Source of the DNA: Colius striatus
Taxonomy: Eukaryota > Chordata > Aves > Coliiformes > Coliidae
NCBI RefSeq assembly: GCF_028858725.1
Contig: NC_084759.1
Span: 95,128,362-95,192,361, forward strand
DNA length: 64,000 nt
Direction: 5' to 3'
Every line of letters begins with the position of its first letter. Position 1 is the stretch's first letter. Of this stretch, positions 49,702 through 58,651 are shown in pieces. The notes under the pieces are model-generated. The model was not told the DNA's origin and did not search any database. It worked only from the letters and a program-made list of their open reading frames with translations. The position numbers and the translations under genes are program-made.

Positions 49702-52700
49702 GTGAAGTTGGGGCGGGGAGCGAGCGCGCGGTGGCCCCGTGGCCCTCGCGGGGTAGCGGGAGGGGCGGGGGAGTGATGTGTCTCGCGTGCACCCGCGCCC
49801 ACCTCTCACGCCCGCGTGAGGCCTCTCGAACGCGCGCCGCCCGTCCCCTGAGGCGCGCGCCCGACGGCGGCCGTTCTGTGCCCCGCAGGTGCGGCAGCTG
49901 AGCACGTCGGCGGCCAGACCGATCTCCAAACTGGTCAAGGTAAGGGGGAGCAGGTGGGAGGTCACCGGCGAGGTCTCTGGCCCGGTGAGCGGTGGGTGGC
50001 CACCGGCCGCCCGGCTCGGAGCTGCCCCTCAGCATCTGCCCTGTCTCTCACCCTTAGCCCCCCATCCAAGTGTACGGGCTGGAAGGGCGCTATGCCACCG
50101 CGCTGTACTCTGCCGCCACCAAGCAGAAGAAACTGGACCAGGTGGAGAAGGAGCTGAGCCGAGTGTGGGTAAGGTGTTCGTTAACATTTAAAAGTACTTA
50201 AAGGGTAGATGTCAGATGGATGGGGTGACACTATTTTCTGTAGCCACCAATGACAGGACAAAGGGTAGTGAACAAAAGCTGGAGCACAGGAGGTTCCACT
50301 TAAACACAAAAAACTTCTTTCCTGTGAGGGTGAGGGAGCCCTGGCTCAGACTGCCCAGGGAGGGTATGGAATCTCCTTCTCTGGAGGTTTTCCAAACCCA
50401 CCTGGACGTGTCCCTACGTGACCTGATCTAGGTGAACCTGCTTCTGCAGAGGTTTGGACTGGATGATCTCTAGAGCTCCCTTCCAACTCTTGCCATTCTG
50501 TGATTCTACAGTCTGCGTTCACCTAAGCTCACACAGGGGTTTGGCAGCAGTGGGGCTTGCCTGCTGCCTCTTGTTAGGAGGAATGTGGACTATGAGTTCC
50601 CTACTTATATCTGGCCTGGTATTTGTGCTGTCTGCACTGTTGCCCCGCTGTTAAGCTGCTTGGACCTGGAGCATCATCTGTAGAAGAAAAAGCTGTAAAT
50701 AAGCTACACCCCAAGCTGCCATTTCACTTCACATCAGCATCAGACCACTTCATTCTTACTCAAGGAATGCCTGTGTCGCCTACTTTGGATAGTCCAGTTA
50801 GGTCATGTAATGCCTGTAAGACTCCTGACCTTTATCACATTGTTTGTGTATCTTCTTAGACTCTCTTGAAGGACCCCAAGCTATCCAGTGTTGTTATGAA
50901 CCCTCACACCAAGAGCACAGTTAAACAAAAAGCTGTGAATGATGCCTTAGCAAAAGAGAAGATGTCCCCTATTATTGTCAACCTGATGAGTGAGTAACCG
51001 CTTGACTTCAGAAGGCCACCGAAGGCTACTTGTGATGACTGTTAGCTAATCAAATCTGCTTCTAGTGGGTGCTTTAAACCCTTTCAATGCATTTGCTTCT
51101 TCCAGATTTGCTTGCTGAAAATGGTCGCTTACGCTACACACCAGACATTGTTTCTGCATTTGGGAAGATCATGAGTGCGTACCGAGGAGAAGTGCTGTGC
51201 ACAGTCACCACTGCACAGGTGCGGTAGGAAGGTCTCAGTTAAGCTTAATACACGGTCATGTAAGAGGCAAACTTGTTTGGCTTAATTTTGCTCTCTGTGG
51301 TTTAAGTACTCTCTACATGAGTAGTAAGGAATTATGTCGACTGTACCAAGATTAAAGCTGTTCTTCCCATTTCAGCTTGACAGGTAGCATCTTTCCTTCC
51401 TATGTGTGAGCCCAGTGGCTGTTAAAAGTCAGATGCCTGGTAGGACTGAGAGTGCCTGTGGGGCTTGGGACTGTGTTTCATGAGGAGCACTTAACTAATT
51501 CACAAAAGTAGCAGACAGGCAAGTCTGGCTGGTAGTTGGGAAGATGAGAGGGGAAGACGGTGTCTCAGTCAGCTGTAAACATCAAGAGTGGAAGCACAGG
51601 GATTCTGGCATTTCAGTAACTTCTTTGTTAGTGGATCTGTACCTGGATCTGTCACAGTGGGTCTGTCAGTAATAAGCCTGGGCAAATAGCTCTGCAGAGA
51701 GAGACCTGGGAGTCCTGGTTGATAATAAACTAACCATGAGCCAGCAATGTGCCTTCATGGCCAAGAAGGCCAATGGCATCCTGGGATGCATCAAGAAGAA
51801 TGTGGCCAGCAGGTCGAGGGAGGTTCTGCTGCCCCTCTGCTCTGCCTTGGTGAGGCCTCACCTGGAGCACTGTGTCCAGTTCTGGGCTCCCCACCTCAAG
51901 AGGGCCAGAGAACTTCTGGAGAGAGTCCAGTGCAGGGCCAACAAGATGATCAGGGGACTGGAACATCTTCCTTATGAGGAAAGGCTGCGGGAACCGGGGC
52001 TGTTTAGCCTAAAAAAGAGAATACTGAAGGGGAACTGTAACGCTTACAAGTACCTAAAGGGTGGATGTCAGGAGGATTAGATGACGCTTTTTTTCTGTCG
52101 TGTCCAGCAACAGGACTAGGGGTAGTGGACAAAAGCTGGAACATAAAAAGTTCCACTTTAACTTAAGGAAAAGCTTCTTTACCATAAGGATGAGGGAGCT
52201 CTTGCACAGGCTGCCCAAGGAGGGTGTGGAATCTTCTCTGGAGGTTTTCCAAATCCACCTGGACACATTCCTGTGTGACCCGATCGAGGTGAACCTGCTT
52301 TAGCAGAGGTTTGGACTGGATGATCTCTAGAGCTCCCTTCCAAAGCCCTACCATTCTTTAGTTCTGTGAAATCTTTCCAGAGGTTTTGCTAAACATTTCA
52401 CATGTAAAGTTACTTTCCTGCTGCATTTTCTTGTTGTTAAGTTTCATTTGTCTCTCAAAGTGTTATCTATAAAATGGAAATTATAAAATTGCCGGTAAGG
52501 AAAGCCATGGCTCTGCTGCAAAGTCCTTTTCGCTTCTGTCTCAGTGGTATCCAAACAACTTGTAGGGACAGATTCACAGTGTTGCTCCCACAGGGATGCA
52601 GAGTTCTTCCATGGTGATGGACAGAAGTGTACTTAGCCAAGAGCATTCTGCAGGCTTGCAGCAGGGCTCGTGTCCTCTGTCACTGCCCAGTGCTTTGCAT

Positions 52701-53595
52701 TAAACTCAATTTTTTCTCAAGCTGATGATTGTAACTGTCGGAGCAAAATTAGTCTTTCCTCATACAGCCGGAGCACTGGTGTAAGGCAGATGTCCGGGTT
52801 TTCTATCAGGTGCTTACTTTGGCAAGTATGGATTCCTGACGCCATCTGAAGATGTCAGCATCGAACTTTTGCTGGGAATACATGCACAAATAACAAAACA
52901 TTTCATGAAATTAGGAGGGCTCAAAGGGAATGCTATTTCTGTGCTGTCCTTTGGTTATTTCTGTTCAAGTGCTTAATATGGCTTCCTGGTGGAAGCATCT
53001 GTCTTTAGAAGAAGTTGAATATAAGACTTGGGTTCTTGTTATTTTAATATTTTCAGATCCTTCATTCTCCTTGTCTTCTGTTCATATTTTTCAGCCCTTG
53101 GATGATGCCAGCCTTACTGAGCTAAAAAGTGCTCTGAGTGGATTCTTGTCTAAGGGAGAGGTCTTGAAGCTGGAGGTTAAGGTCTGGGTTTTTGATTTGT
53201 AAACAAATTTCATCAAGTTGATGTTAAGCTGGGCCTCTGTCTCTGATCTTTAAAAAAAATCCTTTTACTGGATCCAGTTGCTATATTACATAGTTCGGTG
53301 CTTTCTTGTAGACCTGACGATGCTTTAATTACTAAACTCTTAAGTTTGGAGTACAGTGACTGTAAAGTCATCTTTTAAAAGCCTCTTTCAAAAAGCTTTT
53401 TTTTCTTTTTTACTGTTGTAAAAATTGCAATGTAAAAGCAATTGTTGCTAATAGAGTTTCTGTTCGATGTTTCTTCTTTAGACTGATCCGTCCATCCTTG
53501 GTGGCATGATTGTCAATATCGGGGAGAAGTACGTGGACATGTCAACAAGGTCTAAGATCCAGAAGCTCACCAATATCATGAGAGAGACTGTCTAG
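49672..53595 (+). CDS. ATP5PO: ATP synthase peripheral stalk subunit OSCP, complete gene in seven coding exons
   Basis: Encodes OSCP, which joins the top of the F1 head to the peripheral stalk of mitochondrial F1Fo ATP synthase in the inner membrane and holds the head static during rotary catalysis. Joined exons: 49672-49701, 49889-49939, 50058-50168, 50860-50989, 51106-51218, 53095-53181, 53482-53595. They total 636 nt, or 211 residues plus TAG (human is 213). Residues 1-27 form a basic, Ser/Thr-rich mitochondrial presequence containing [10 protein letters not shown]. The conserved core begins [20 protein letters not shown] (28-47) and includes NLLAENGRL (108-116). The C-terminal family signature is [20 protein letters not shown] (175-194). 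All introns are GT-AG. The reading frame is open upstream of the ATG (to about 49465), so this start was chosen by agreement with the family N-terminus and by a strong Kozak context (A at -3, G at +4). Introns 3 and 5 carry CR1 insertions. Recognition is from recalled family sequence and is near certain. Confidence 0.97.
49889..49939 (+). CDS. ATP5PO: ATP5PO coding exon 2
   Basis: Seventeen codons, [17 protein letters not shown], complete the presequence and the mature N-terminus. The acceptor is CCCCGCAG and the donor GTAAGG, phase 0. By comparison with mammals, processing is expected just before the ISKLVK stretch. Confidence 0.95.
50058..50168 (+). CDS. ATP5PO: ATP5PO coding exon 3
   Basis: Thirty-seven codons (residues 28-64) hold the highly conserved [14 protein letters not shown] helix region that contacts the N-termini of the F1 alpha subunits. 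The acceptor is CCCTTAG and the donor GTAAGG, phase 0. Confidence 0.96.
50192..50508 (+). mobile_element. CR1 LINE fragment in ATP5PO intron 3
   Basis: A 5'-truncated CR1 in sense orientation, from AAGTACTTAAAGGGTAG through GAGCCCTGGCTCAGACTGCC to the 3' end CCATTCTGTGATTCTAC. It begins about 20 bp after the exon 3 donor, makes up nearly half of the 691-bp intron, and leaves the splice sites intact. Its 3' part carries GATCTCTAGAGCTCCCTTCC, a variant shared with the copy in intron 5. Confidence 0.95.
50860..50989 (+). CDS. ATP5PO: ATP5PO coding exon 4
   Basis: 130 nt (residues 65-107 plus the first base of codon 108), beginning [18 protein letters not shown]. The acceptor is CTTCTTAG and the donor GTGAGT, phase 1. 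The split codon joins to exon 5 as Asn. Confidence 0.95.
51106..51218 (+). CDS. ATP5PO: ATP5PO coding exon 5
   Basis: 113 nt (residues 108-145), containing [19 protein letters not shown] and [13 protein letters not shown], both typical of OSCP. The acceptor is CTTCCAG and the donor GTGCGG, phase 0. It is followed by the longest intron (1876 bp), which contains a CR1 insertion. Confidence 0.96.
51685..52368 (+). mobile_element. CR1 LINE fragment in ATP5PO intron 5, about 680 bp
   Basis: Sense-oriented CR1 that keeps the C-terminal part of ORF2. A 114-codon frame at 51736-52080 reads [20 protein letters not shown], then [20 protein letters not shown], then [20 protein letters not shown] and ends KGGCQED before a TAG. 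This is the post-palm region of the CR1 reverse transcriptase, without catalytic residues because of 5' truncation. The 3' end shares the GAGCTCCCTTCC variant with the intron 3 copy, but its tail is decayed. It is not a host gene. Confidence 0.96.
53095..53181 (+). CDS. ATP5PO: ATP5PO coding exon 6
   Basis: Twenty-nine codons (residues 146-174), [20 protein letters not shown] and then a short lysine-rich end. This is part of the C-terminal domain that binds the stalk subunit b. The acceptor is TTTTTCAG and the donor GTCTGG, phase 0. Confidence 0.95.
53482..53595 (+). CDS. ATP5PO: ATP5PO coding exon 7 with stop codon
   Basis: Residues 175-211 and the TAG stop. It carries the OSCP C-terminal signature around [19 protein letters not shown] and ends IMRETV. 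The acceptor is CTTCTTTAG. The 3' UTR is short, with the poly(A) signal 45 nt after the stop. Confidence 0.96.
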   Translation, partial: TDPSILGGMIVNIGEKYVDMSTRSKIQKLTNIMRETV

Positions 53596-53639
53596 TGAGC
53601 TGGCTTGGTCATTCACAGTGAAACCTATCAGATGGAAAC

Positions 53640-53645
53640 AATAAA
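53640..53645 (+). terminator. ATP5PO: ATP5PO polyadenylation signal AATAAA
   Basis: A canonical AATAAA lies 45 nt past the stop codon. A GT-rich stretch (TGTGATGTCTTTT) about 25 nt downstream fits a CstF downstream element. Cleavage is expected near 53655-53668, giving a 3' UTR of only about 65 nt, as in many nuclear OXPHOS mRNAs. Confidence 0.85.
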
Positions 53646-53669
53646 ATGGTTTCTTCTTGAACAGACAGT

Positions 53670-54982
53670 GTGATGTCTTTTGATTCAGGAAGCGCAGTGC
53701 AGAGGGAAGAAGGCCATGAAGCTGCAGCGAGCATTTCATGACACAGCTTGAAAATCTTAACTCGCCCTGAACTGAATGCAAGTGAGCATTGCTCTGAAGG
53801 AGATGGAGGGTACTGCTCTAGGAGCTGATAAATGGGGTCACTGCTGCTGAGGTTCTGTTATTCTCCTGAGAAAACTTGTGCTCAGGATATTGTCCGGATG
53901 GGGGAGCAGGAGTCCCGCTGCCGGCCGAGCCGTGGCTGTGTGGGAGGTGCGGATGCTGGGGCGGCTGCGGGCAGGTCCTTTCAGCAACGCAGCAGCGGCT
54001 GTAACAAGACAGTCATGCCGACAGTGCCATCTCAGCAGCAAATGCTGTAACAGGCCGGGTTTAACTTCTATGTCTGTATCACTGGAGAGTTTTATATGTG
54101 CCTTAAACTAAAATTACCCTCTGGAAGTTTACTAGTGAGAAGCTGAAGTGTTTGTAAACAAAACTGTGGGCGAAAATGTTTGCAAGAGGGCAGGGGCTGA
54201 CACTGGCAAGTACTAACGCAGTGTCCTCACAATGGGCTGTAAGTGCTTCATGGTTAACATTTGGGCACAGATTTAGAAGTGTCCAGTTTCTGTCTTGAGG
54301 TGCTGTGCTTCTGTTTTCCCTTGGGATAACCTTCGCCAGGCTTGTGAGAGGGTGTAAACTGCATGTTTCTTGCTAGTCATGAACTGACATTTGATTTTAT
54401 AGGGCTGTAATTCTTAGAGGGTGGGCAGGATGTTGAATTGGTAGCACTAGCTTGTTTCAGTTGCATTATTGAAATCTATTAAGACATGGGGGGTTTTGTG
54501 AGTTTGGTTGGGGTTTTTTTATAGCATTATTAAGAAAAATAGTAATCTCTGCAGGGGGAGAGACTTTTAGCCCTGTGCCGTCTCTGGTACTTCAAGCTGC
54601 AAATGCATTCCTAGTAGGGCTATTGCCTGTACATTACCCTCAGAGGGGAAGAAGTAGGGGAAAACACAGGGCTCAGCGTCTTGCCAGCCCAAGGTGGGCT
54701 TGTGCAGGGGCAGGGGAGAGAGTGTGGAAGCTCAAGGGGTCAGTGATGAGGGTGGATGGTGCTCAAGATCCCCAAGAGGCTGGGAGGAAGGGCAGGGGGA
54801 CTGTGTGAGGCCTGAAGGTCTGGGAATTGGGGCAGTGGATGGCCCCAAGGGGCCTCCTGCACCCACTTTCCACTTGTGATGCTGCTTCATTGAGCCATAC
54901 CTGAGGTACTGTAGCTTCCCAGAGCCCAGCTGTGCCACAGAGCCCTGCCCAGTGGGATTAACATGGCCTGTACTAGGCAGCC
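53670..54982. other. Intergenic spacer downstream of ATP5PO
   Basis: About 1.3 kb. It holds a GC-richer patch at about 53900-54050 and otherwise unremarkable sequence. No recognised repeat and no exon. Confidence 0.5.
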
Positions 54983-55944
54983 TGTCATGGGTTTGTGTGG
55001 AGTCGCTTTTAGCTGGATAACAGAAGGAGTGAGCTGCAGTGCTGCCCTAGTAAGCAGTTGTCAAAACATCTGTCAGCTCAGGTGGGACCCTCCTCCAGCC
55101 TGGCCAGGCCAATCTGACACCTTTGCCATCACTATTTAAAGAAAATTGCAGCAGAAGAGGAGATGGAGGGGTGGTACAAGATGGAGGTGACCATGTGGAC
55201 CCCACAGTCAGAGAAGGAAGAGGGAAGGAGGAGCTCCACACCAGAGACCTCTTTGCAACCCAGGGCAAGAACACAGGCTGTGCCCCTGCAACTCATGGAG
55301 GGCCACGGCAGGACTGAGAGCCACCAGCAGCTCTGTGTCAGTGTACCCAGACAGGTGAGAGACTGTGTGAGGAGGCAGCCATGGCACAGGCCATGCTGGA
55401 GAGCCTGTGCGCTGCAGAGACCCACACGAGAGGTGGAGAGGAGCTGCAGCCTTTGGGATGAATGCACATCGGAGCGGCCCATGCAGGGCTGCCGTGTGTG
55501 AGAGGTATCCTGCAGATGTGCAGAGAGGACTGGTGCAGAGCCCGCCTGCCCTGAGGAAAGGCAAAGGGCAGAAGCTATCAAGAATAGACTGACTGAAACC
55601 CACATTCCCTGCCCCCCTGAGCCGTTTTGGGTGGGGAGGAGGAGGTAAAGACACCCGGATCAGGGCTCTGAGCCCAGGAAGAGGGGAGGGGTAGGGGGAA
55701 GGTGTTCTGAGAAGGCTGGTTGTGCTTTTCATCATCGTGTCAATCTGTATTGTTTTCTGTTTGTTATGGTTTTGGTTGGTGATGGCTTAACATTTGTTTT
55801 CTTCCCTAAGTTGAGTAGTCTTGTCTGTTTTGCCTGGGACCATAAGTGACAATTGAGCCTCCTTGTCCTTAGGGAGTCCCAAAGGCCCTGGGTACTTATG
55901 GCTGATCGTGGGCCTTTGTTCCTGGATGGGCCTAAACCGCAACA
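54983..55944 (+). mobile_element. ERVL-like endogenous retrovirus solo LTR with intact 5-bp target duplication
   Basis: 962 bp beginning TGTCATGGGTTTG and ending TAAACCGCAACA, with TG...CA termini in a short imperfect inverted repeat. It is flanked on both sides by the 5-mer CAGCC (54978-54982 and 55945-55949), the target duplication size reported for class III (ERVL) elements. The interior shares GGGAGGGGTAGGGGGAAGGT and the TTGTCTGTTTTGCC block with avian ERVL LTRs. It is clearly a different subfamily from the LTR at 28488. No internal retroviral sequence remains. Long reverse-strand open frames inside it are composition shadows. Confidence 0.85.
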
Positions 55945-55949
55945 CAGCC

Positions 55950-56611
55950 CCAAAGACCTGGGAAGCTCCCTAATGCACTCCCTCAGACCACCCCAGCAGC
56001 TGTGACTTCCAAAGGAGCACATGGCCCCTGCTCTCCCACTGTGCCAACCCAGCCCCAAAACCGCAGGGGACTGAAGGTACTGCCATCGAGGCAACTAGCC
56101 ACGTTCAGTAATTACAAAGAAAACTTAGAGGAGGGATCAGAGGTGGCACTTCCTGTACTCTCAGGCAGCAGAGCCACAAGTGGTGGCTGACAAGCTGCAT
56201 TATTTTGCTGCTGGCCTGCTTGGCCACAGAGCAGGGCCTGTGTAACGTTGTAATGACAAAAGTAATGACACCTTGCCCATTAAACAACCGCCTTTGGTTG
56301 GGGCTGCTTTAGGGGTGGGTGGCTTCTTAATTATTATTTTTTGATAATTTATTTTCTTTTTGCTGCCTTTCTTACTGCAGATTTGGTCAACTCTCAGTTT
56401 TCAAAGCTGAAAACAAAAATGCAAACAGTGTATTACAGAGATGAAAAGTGCTGCCTGTCAGACCTTAAATGCTAGTAAGTTATTCCCCTGCCACTGGGTC
56501 TGTCACTCTCCTTTTACCTCTGTAGCCCTTTCTGTCAAAAATATTCACCTGCAGATTCCCTTAATGTGTCTGACACCGTGTCACTCTTCTCAAGAACGTA
56601 ACAGTACACAG
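55950..56611. other. Intergenic spacer between the solo LTR and the putative downstream 3' UTR
   Basis: About 660 bp with no recognised element and no exon. Confidence 0.45.
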
Positions 56612-56633
56612 ATGAACTTTAAAAAAAAAAGGA

Positions 56634-56639
56634 TTTATT
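56634..56639 (-). terminator. Candidate distal polyadenylation signal, reverse strand
   Basis: TTTATT on the + strand is AATAAA on the - strand, with a G/U-rich stretch downstream in that orientation. It would be the end of the putative ITSN1 transcript, about 3 kb from the ATP5PO poly(A) site. Confidence 0.35.
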
Positions 56640-57745
56640 CTTGCATAAGTTCACTTGCACAACTACAATCTCCTCTGTGCCAAACAAATTGCACAGCCTA
56701 AAAACCGTACCGGCAGTTCCCACCTCGATGACTGCAGTCTGGGAAGCAGAGCAATTCCTCAAACAGGTGAACATGTTTTAAGGACATTTGCTGAACTGGA
56801 CCTTGTCTGTAGATAGAATTATTTAACCAAGTGTAGCTGAGGAAACAACACATTCACAGCAACTGAAGTACAGTTGAAATGGTCTTCTGAGAAACAGTGG
56901 GTGGCTGGTTCATAATTATTCATGATGCCTATTACAAATGCTTATAAAAAAAAACCCAAATAACCCAACTTCACAGTATGAAGGTTTTTACTGTGGAATA
57001 GGTAGATGTGATGGAAATGAACAACACAAATTCATTCCGATTTCTCTGAAAAAGAAAAGCAACATTTTCTCCTATTTGGCCACACCATATTTTATAATAC
57101 TAAATTTTTAGGGTTGTATGAATACTGCAAACAATATAATACTTCCTTTTTAAAGGAAAAAAAAAAAAGAAGACACTAACTGATACCATTTTTTTGGCAG
57201 CAAAAAGTGCACTAAAAAGTAACACCACTACCAGCAAGGAGGGGGATTCCCCAACTGTAAGCATTAACACTGAAAAACATACCACAGCTATTTTTCTTTT
57301 CTTTTTCACCAATTTACCAACACAAAGTCAAAAGTGCCCATTGCACAGTCTGCAAAGGCTGCTAGAATCTAAATTCCTTTTTAGTGACTTGAAGACTGAA
57401 ATGGAGTATTTCTGCCCAAATTGATTTATAAATTCTGCTAATGAAGCCACAGCCTTCTGGGAAAACCTGCCTCACAGAGGTGGCTTTGCCTTTGTCTGGG
57501 GAGTGGCAGGGGCTTATTGGGAATGGACATGCGTGGGGAAGGAGAGTTGGTGCAGGTCCCTCAACACCAGTATGACCTTTCAGACAGTGTTGCCCGTTAC
57601 CCCCAAAGTAGCCCATCCTGAGGTGAGAGAGATGGTGGGAACTTAGGAGAGCCCAAGAGATGCAGTGAGACGGGAAAAGAGGGAGCGAGAGTAGGGGCAG
57701 GGAGCTATCCAAGCATGCAGACCCTTACCTCTTCCTCCTGGCAAG

Positions 57746-58003
57746 AGTGTCCAGTGACAGGACTAGGGGTAATGGACATAAGCTGGAGTACTTAAACACA
57801 AGGAAAAGCTTCTTTGCTGTGAAGGTGAGGGAGCCCTGGCACAGGCTGCCCAGGGAGGGTGTGGAGTCTCCTTCTCTGGAAGTTTTCAAAATCTGCCTGG
57901 ACATGTTCCTGTGTGACCTCATTGAGGTGAACCTGGTTTAGCAGGGAGTTGGACTGGATGATCTCTAGAGGTCCCTTCCAACCACTATCACTCTGTGATT
58001 CTA
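57746..58003 (+). mobile_element. CR1 LINE fragment, about 260 bp of 3' end
   Basis: Contains GACAGGACTAGGGGTAATGG, GAGCCCTGGCACAGGCTGCC, GGATGATCTCTAGAGGTCCC and a terminal CTGTGATTCTAA. Unlike the two ATP5PO intronic copies it has the canonical AGAGGTCCC rather than AGAGCTCCC. If the surrounding block is an ITSN1 3' UTR, this insertion is antisense to it. Confidence 0.95.
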
Positions 58004-58631
58004 AGACCATGAGGCCCTTCCCATGGAGCAGCCACCGCAGCTGGAAGGACTCTCCATTCCAATCCATCACCTGATGGACACACGGACCCATTTCACAGGG
58101 GGAGAGTAAAGATCCTGCTGCTCACCAAGCTCTTACTGTTTAGCTCTGCCTCTGTTCCTTACCTTTTTCCCCTGCTCCCCTTCATGCCAGTCCTCCCCTT
58201 TCACCTGCACTCACTTCAGCGGGCAGGAGGGGTGTCTCAGAGGGGGCCTCAGAGGAAGCACCAGCTCCTTTTGCTTGCACAACATGTTAAAATCCCAGAA
58301 CTGACTGCTAAAGCCAGGGTTAGTGACACTTCTACAGCTTTACAAGCAGCACAAGGATTTCACCTAGAGCTTGCAGCAGAACCTTTGACAACTATATGAA
58401 GCAACAAGGGTGGTTTAACATGTTCTTACTGCAGTTCTTTATTCTTTTAAATCAGGTCCTAAATATATACTCCTATGTACAGAAAAATAATTTCCCAAGG
58501 ATGACCCTTATTTTAAAATATTTAAATGAACAAACAAAACTGGGTGCCTAATAAATGCTTTTGTTAGATTTACTCAGTATTTGACAACTACAACGTAGCT
58601 ATGTTTTTATATTCTATATACAAATAATCAC

Positions 58632-58651
58632 ATATATATATATATATATAA
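58632..58651. repeat. (TA)n microsatellite
   Basis: About ten AT/TA dinucleotides in an AT-rich context. Confidence 0.9.

Larger units (their letters stand above)
49220..50170. promoter_or_regulatory. CpG island covering the ATP5PO promoter and first three exons
   Basis: This stretch is visibly very GC- and CpG-rich against AT-rich flanks, with runs such as GCGCGCGCCCGACGGCGG. It starts upstream of the ATG and continues through introns 1 and 2. This is the usual TATA-less promoter architecture of a housekeeping mitochondrial gene. Boundaries are by eye. Long open frames on both strands here reflect GC content, not extra genes. Confidence 0.85.

Noticed and set aside
49465-50035. Several overlapping long frames on both strands around the ATP5PO promoter.
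   Set aside because: All lie in the CpG island. Only the frame entering exon 1 is real, and only from 49672 to the splice donor at 49702.
51736-52080. 114-codon intact frame inside ATP5PO intron 5.
   Set aside because: It is the C-terminal part of CR1 ORF2, not a host exon. It is severed from the catalytic domain by 5' truncation.
55208-55735. Reverse-strand frame of 175 codons.
   Set aside because: It lies entirely inside the solo LTR at 54983-55944, in antisense, and reflects the GC-rich LTR composition.
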